The notes below the pieces were generated by a model, which did no database searches, was not told the DNA's origin, and was given only the letters and a program-made list of their open reading frames with translations. Both the position numbers and the translations under genes were made by a program. Positions 59,722 to 64,000 of a DNA stretch of 64,000 nucleotides are shown here, piece by piece (the first letter of the stretch is position 1; every line of letters begins with the position of its first letter). Source of the DNA: Liolophura sinensis. Lineage: Eukaryota > Mollusca > Polyplacophora > Chitonida > Chitonidae. Where the stretch lies: the NCBI RefSeq assembly GCF_032854445.1, contig NC_088304.1, positions 23,729,513-23,793,512 on the forward strand, written 5' to 3'.

Positions 59722-60166
59722 TGTCACTGTAAGGCTTGAAGAGAGCTAATCTGTTCAGTGACCATGGGCCTTATTCCTCTTTCTTTTCACCCCAAGGTGA
59801 TAAAGATTTCTCAGGAATGTCTTGTTGTCTTGATAATCACATTGTTTTAGATACGATCTGTAACAATGAGCCAGCAGACTGCTGCTGCGTGACATTCTCT
59901 CCTTCAGGACACAAAGAGTTACAGGAAGTGCAGATAACTCTGTACATGAGCAGGATAACAATCAGTACATGACAGCAGATTTTGAGGGGTGATATTCCCA
60001 TTGTTTCATTATGCAGAAAATACCAACCTCTGATTACATAAAGGGTCAAGGTTACTTTTATTAATAATTTTGCCTAGTGAGCTTGCAAATATTACCAGAC
60101 CTTAATTTGTTCATTCTGATAATTACCTTGAATCTAGCTATTCTGTAAGGCGGGTTGGAAGTTGGA

Positions 60167-60225
60167 GGTCACGTGACCACCTTTTTGTGTCTAAAACAAA
60201 ATGGCCGCTCAGTGTTAAAACACTG
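60167..60225. promoter_or_regulatory. Promoter-like motif cluster: E-box palindrome, YY1-like site, short hairpin
   Basis: A perfect 12-base palindrome GGTCACGTGACC (60167-60178) contains the GTCACGTGAC core bound by USF/MiT-TFE type bHLH-zip factors. Twenty bases on is AAAATGGCCGC (60198-60208), close to the YY1 consensus. Next comes a 7-bp inverted repeat, CAGTGTTAAAACACTG (60210-60225). YY1 plus E-box pairs are typical of CpG-type metazoan promoters. Function here is inference; a transposon terminus could give the same picture. Confidence 0.3.
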
Positions 60226-60352
60226 GGGAAAAGGCCACTTTTTGCCACTTTGCTAGTGACCAGTAAGGCCTAGTTGTACAAAATAACATCACAAAAGTTC
60301 TGTAGAAATACTCAGACTATCCTGAAAGCTGAAAATTATACAAATCCAAAGG

Positions 60353-60559
60353 ATGCAAGATCCCCGACAACGATTAAAAATAGGCATTTTCCTACGTAAT
60401 GACTTTGGGAGGACGGTTTTCTTCACCCACCCCGTTTTTTATTACGGAGATAATGTAGTCTCTAGCATCGGATCAGTCTTAAAGAATTGGAAAGGAAGAT
60501 CTTGTTGTTCCTGGGTTTATGATGACGGCCTAAGTCTATATGTGCCCTCATACAATTAA
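60353..60559 (+). CDS. Doubtful 68-codon ORF downstream of a promoter-like patch
   Basis: This ATG-to-stop frame begins MQDPRQRLKIGIF and ends in TAA. No domain, signal peptide or membrane segment is evident. It is listed only because it lies 145-175 bases downstream of an E-box palindrome and a YY1-like motif (60167-60208) in otherwise featureless intron. Length alone gives no support, since frames this long are common by chance here. Confidence 0.1.
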   Translation: MQDPRQRLKIGIFLRNDFGRTVFFTHPVFYYGDNVVSSIGSVLKNWKGRSCCSWVYDDGLSLYVPSYN

Positions 60560-60739
60560 AGTATCTGATTTGAATACAAATTCATCAGTTATTTTAATCA
60601 GATTTCTTTTTTGCCTGGATATGTTGTTTAATCCTCAACTTCAATGACTTTAATTGTTACAGTATTTAAATGTACTCGTACAAGTATAATATTTAATTAC
60701 TTATCCTATTCCACTGCTATATTTTTAAATTCACAGAGT

Positions 60740-60922
60740 ATATATACACAGTACGTGTATATATATGTATACACGTATATATACACAGTACGTGTATATA
60801 TATGTATACACGGATATATAAACACAGTACGTGTATATATATGTATACATGTATATATACACAGTACGTGTATATATATATATATGTATACATGTATATA
60901 TACACAGTACGTGTATATATAT
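60740..60922. repeat. AT-rich minisatellite, unit 37-43 bp, 5 copies
   Basis: CAGTACGTGTATATATATG recurs at 60749, 60786, 60825, 60862 and 60905, separated by TATACACGTATATATACA-type sequence. The units are nearly self-complementary, so strong hairpins are possible. Tyr-Ile-rich frames of 61-116 codons on both strands are by-products. Confidence 0.88.
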
Positions 60923-62199
60923 GAAACTTGGAGTAATGTACATCACCTTGGAAAGTAAAAATGTGCTTTCCAATGAACATAACGATCTTGAAAACTATAC
61001 ATTTGGTGTCATTTAACTTAAGTTTTTCGGATAAAAAATTCATCAAACTATAAAGAGGATGAGTCAATCTTAATCAAGCCAAATATTTCACTAGAAAATT
61101 AAAAGCCAAAAGTTAGATTAAATTCATCAATTAATTTATTTTTTTTCTCTTTTGTGCAATTTGCAATTGTCTCCATATTACGTACATTATTGCAATGGAT
61201 TGCAGGAAGACATTGTACTATTTAAATCATTGAATTGTTACATACATGATCTTGTAAGTGTAACCCTAATATTTCTGTTTTTCTTGACTTGTTGGCTAAA
61301 TATTTTTTTTTTTTGTAGATGTAGAATTAATATATATCTGTTTCATGTTCTTAATTTTGTAAGATAAATATCATGAGCTGTTTATGAAATTATTTTTTTG
61401 TGTGTGTTTTGTGTGAATGATAATTTAATTGCCAGGGCCACTGCATATTTACAGCTATTGAGACAAGTGGGATAGGCTCACAGTGCCCTGTTTATCTTGT
61501 CCTGTTCACCCTGTGAAAGTCATGTACGATTTTATAAATTTGTAAAGTGAAAGTAAAACTGGTCGCACATGCATGGTCAGGCTATAAAGTGGCCTGAGCT
61601 CTCAATCATCACTGTTGTCGATCCAGTTAACTACCGGTACTCTGATTAGCTGGACCATCATAGGTTTAAATAATTAGCGTGTCAAATTGTCTGCATTAAT
61701 TAGCCGTTACCTGTGGGTGGCAGTTAATGATGATAAACCTGTTTTTGATGGGAGAGGGACAGAGTAAAAAAGAGAAGAGAAATATAGTGTGAGCCTAGTT
61801 AATGCTTGTGTGTTGACACTTCATGATTATATTGGCTGTGTGTTGCGTTACAGGCCATTACACCTGTACTTACTTGTCCTCTCATCTATGCCACAGGTAA
61901 GCTGTTACCTGTATTTTAAAGCTGGATATTCTCCCTGTTATAGAACTGGTTGGTTTGATGTGATAGGTGTGATGTTGTGAAGGTAGAGTACAAGTCCTGG
62001 TAACAAAATGCCCCTCAGCAGCTTGAGTGACAAATGATTTTGAGTGAAAGACACTCGTTAACCTGTAATTAGGCCTACTTTTATAGTCGTACCTGTAGAG
62101 TATAGGTGTGACACTGAGTTACTTGTACAGGTAATGTGTGTGGTGATATTTCCTGTGGGTTGAATATATGTATTGTCGCTCTCAAAAAAATTTGAATGT
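60923..62199. other. Unique AT-rich intronic DNA
   Basis: No gene or element is recognised. The intervals 58704-59500, 62354-63317 and 63536-64000 are the same. Confidence 0.5.
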
Positions 62200-62353
62200 G
62201 CGGGAAGGTCTGCCCGTAACCTGCATATGATCGTGGGTAATGTCCTGCAGGACTTTGTCCGCTTTCCTCCCACCATATTGCTCAGGCTGCCATCGTGTAA
62301 ATGAAATTTTTTGGAGTACGGCATGAAACACCAATCAAATAAATAAAATAAAT
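62200..62353 (+). mobile_element. SINE-A, 5'-truncated
   Basis: CGGGAAGGTCTGCCCGTAACCTGC to GGAGTACGGCATGAAACACC and an AATAAATAAAATAAAT tail. An 88-codon minus-strand frame through it is a by-product. Confidence 0.85.
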
Positions 62354-63317
62354 TATTGATTTTTTGGCAAATTCAGTGACCTCTTTTTTCGCAAAGGAGT
62401 AAATTAACCACTCGGTTCAATTACAGGCATATCAGTTTTGCTGTTTTTGTTACAATTTCAACTGGTGGAATAAATTGTAAGTATGTCATCTACATGCAAT
62501 TCCTTCAGATTTGTAACATTGGACTAGTATCAACTGACAGTTATTTCACACTAGAATTTTGTTGGATTCAGTCATTAGCCTGTAAGTCAAATATCTTCAA
62601 GTCACGCCTTAAACAGTGCGTGCGTAGAAGGTATATAATGTGACTTATCGCTTTGAACTGGGCACCCTTATATCAATACAAGCCACACTATCACATAAAA
62701 AAATATATGCAAATATCCTCCACTTTGATAGATATAAGTCAACGTTGAACAGAAGGAAAAGAAAATATTTGAAATTTACAAAATTCTTAGAATGCATATA
62801 AATTACAGATTCTGTCCATACGAAAACTGTTTTTGCATGTTTATGGTGAAGTTTGTGTATCACCCTGCCATGTGAGTTTGATGGATTAGGCGCTAGGTAT
62901 CTCCGCTCTACGCGATCATTTTGGAACCTTTTACATTCTTAACATGTTTACCTGTCGCCTTGATTAATGATATGATGTACCTGGTCATACATGGGCTGCT
63001 CTAAAACACAGGCAATATTAAAATCTTATTCTGTGATGGCTATAAATAGATATTACAGTTTAAAAACATAATTACACCAGATCTGTTTTGGCTGTGTGAT
63101 TTGAATTCATTGTGCATGACAAAAAGTGAAGCTCTTGTGTATATTTGCAAAAAGGAGGAGTGGGGGAGGGGGAGGAGATTTGAGGGCAAATGCAATATAT
63201 AAAGTTAATTTAGTCAGACTTTATTAAGAGATGTTCCAAAAAGCAGTGGTGAAAACTCCTGCGATGCATGTGGCAAAATTGTCAAAGAAGAACATTGGAA
63301 GTTAATGTATAATATGC

Positions 63318-63535
63318 TACTGTAATTCTTCTATCTTTTTGCATGTTTGCAGGGTGTTTATTAAAGCATATTCTGAAGGCATTATTCTGTGTGGACGGAC
63401 AAAATTACACTTTTTGTGAAGGCATGAAATGGGCCAATCCAACCACTGTAGTTTTGTCTCCAAAATCAAATAAAAATGAGCATAAATGTTGCTGAAAGTT
63501 GCTCTTATATGTTAAAAGGTTGAGGAATGGCGGTA
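63318..63535 (+). mobile_element. MITE-D copy 11
   Basis: It is TA-bounded. The left end is TACTGTAATTCTTCTATC and the right end, reversed, TACCGCCATTCCTCAACC. Core: AAGCATATTCTGAAGGCATT, ACACTTTTTGTGAAGG and CCAATCCAACCACTGTAG. Confidence 0.9.
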
Positions 63536-64000
63536 CATGAGGCCTAGAAGTTAATCTAGTGGATTAAGCTAATCTAGTGGACTCCTTCTAGTCCTTCGTG
63601 TCACCGCCGACAATATTGCATACACACCTGCAGTACATGCAGTGAATAATGTGTAGCTGTGTTTTCACGTTCTGTATGGAGTGTTAGTATTCATGAATGA
63701 ATGCCTGCAAGTTTTTGCCAATTAACTCTTACGCTAGCTTATACATTACAACATGCTGAACCAATTCCAAGTTAAACACTCGAGACATGTGCCAGTTGTG
63801 TTTACATGCACTTGTATTTGAACGCAGCCGACTCATTATGTAAAATTTTTTTTTTCTTTCATGGCTCTTTGTCTGCCATGCTTATGCAGGTTCATATGTA
63901 CACAATATGCATACAGCTGTAAACGTCCAATACAGCCATTGGAATTGCCTGCAGTTACGAACCCATATTTATTGACAGAGCCTAAGCGTGAGTGGGCAAT

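Larger units (their letters stand above)
21807..64000 (+). other. Very large intron following the TPR exon (open at right edge)
   Basis: It begins at the GTAAGT donor. A TTC28-type protein should continue with a further TPR, starting with a helix resembling AYFRQG. I looked for this on the + strand to the end of the window and did not find it, so the intron appears to be at least 42 kb. Everything from here to 64000 is therefore intronic unless a nested gene exists. The content is mobile-element copies, minisatellites and unique AT-rich DNA. Vertebrate TTC28 is also known for very long introns. Confidence 0.6.

Overview
The window looks like nuclear DNA of an invertebrate animal, most likely a mollusc. 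It is AT-rich (roughly 36% GC by eye), gene-poor and full of short non-autonomous transposons, tRNA-derived SINEs and minisatellites. There are no operons, long open reading frames or bacterial signals. The mollusc call rests on two high-copy tRNA-SINE families whose body and tail (for example GAGTACGGCGTAAAACACC followed by AATAAAT repeats) I recall as typical of molluscan genomes. The species and class cannot be fixed from the sequence alone.

Only one protein-coding segment is convincing: a single + strand exon (21552-21806, 85 codons) with textbook splice sites, encoding two tetratricopeptide repeats. It most resembles the N-terminal TPR segment of TTC28. The downstream intron runs to the right edge (at least 42 kb), because no exon that would supply the next TPR can be found. 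The 21.5 kb to the left is upstream intron and/or 5' flank.

Layout. 1-5.4 kb: a 400-bp foldback repeat, a 126-bp minisatellite, a CpG-rich patch with an E-box, and SINE copies. 5.4-13.3 kb: mostly unique AT-rich DNA with SINEs, one of them split by a 230-bp DNA transposon that keeps a transposase-like fragment. 13.3-21.4 kb: copies of a 215-bp TA-flanked MITE, a second MITE family, two shorter SINEs, and a 53-bp minisatellite ending 190 bp before the coding exon. 21.8-64 kb (intron): minisatellites of 25, 44, 26, 72, 24 and about 37 bp units, an old tandem segmental duplication invaded by SINEs (30-32 kb), a 200-N assembly gap (43184-43383), further MITE and SINE copies, and a few promoter-like or exon-like patches.

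The most informative relationships are between repeats. A 72-bp, 12-copy tandem array has grown inside one copy of a MITE whose unexpanded relative lies 25 kb away. Three kinds of SINE share one 3' tail, suggesting that one LINE type mobilises all of them. One MITE family has 11 TA-bounded copies in 64 kb. No multi-gene system is present; the novelty lies in repeat biology and a very large intron. Repeat families are given working letters (SINE-A, -B, -C; MITE-D, -E) because no database could be consulted.
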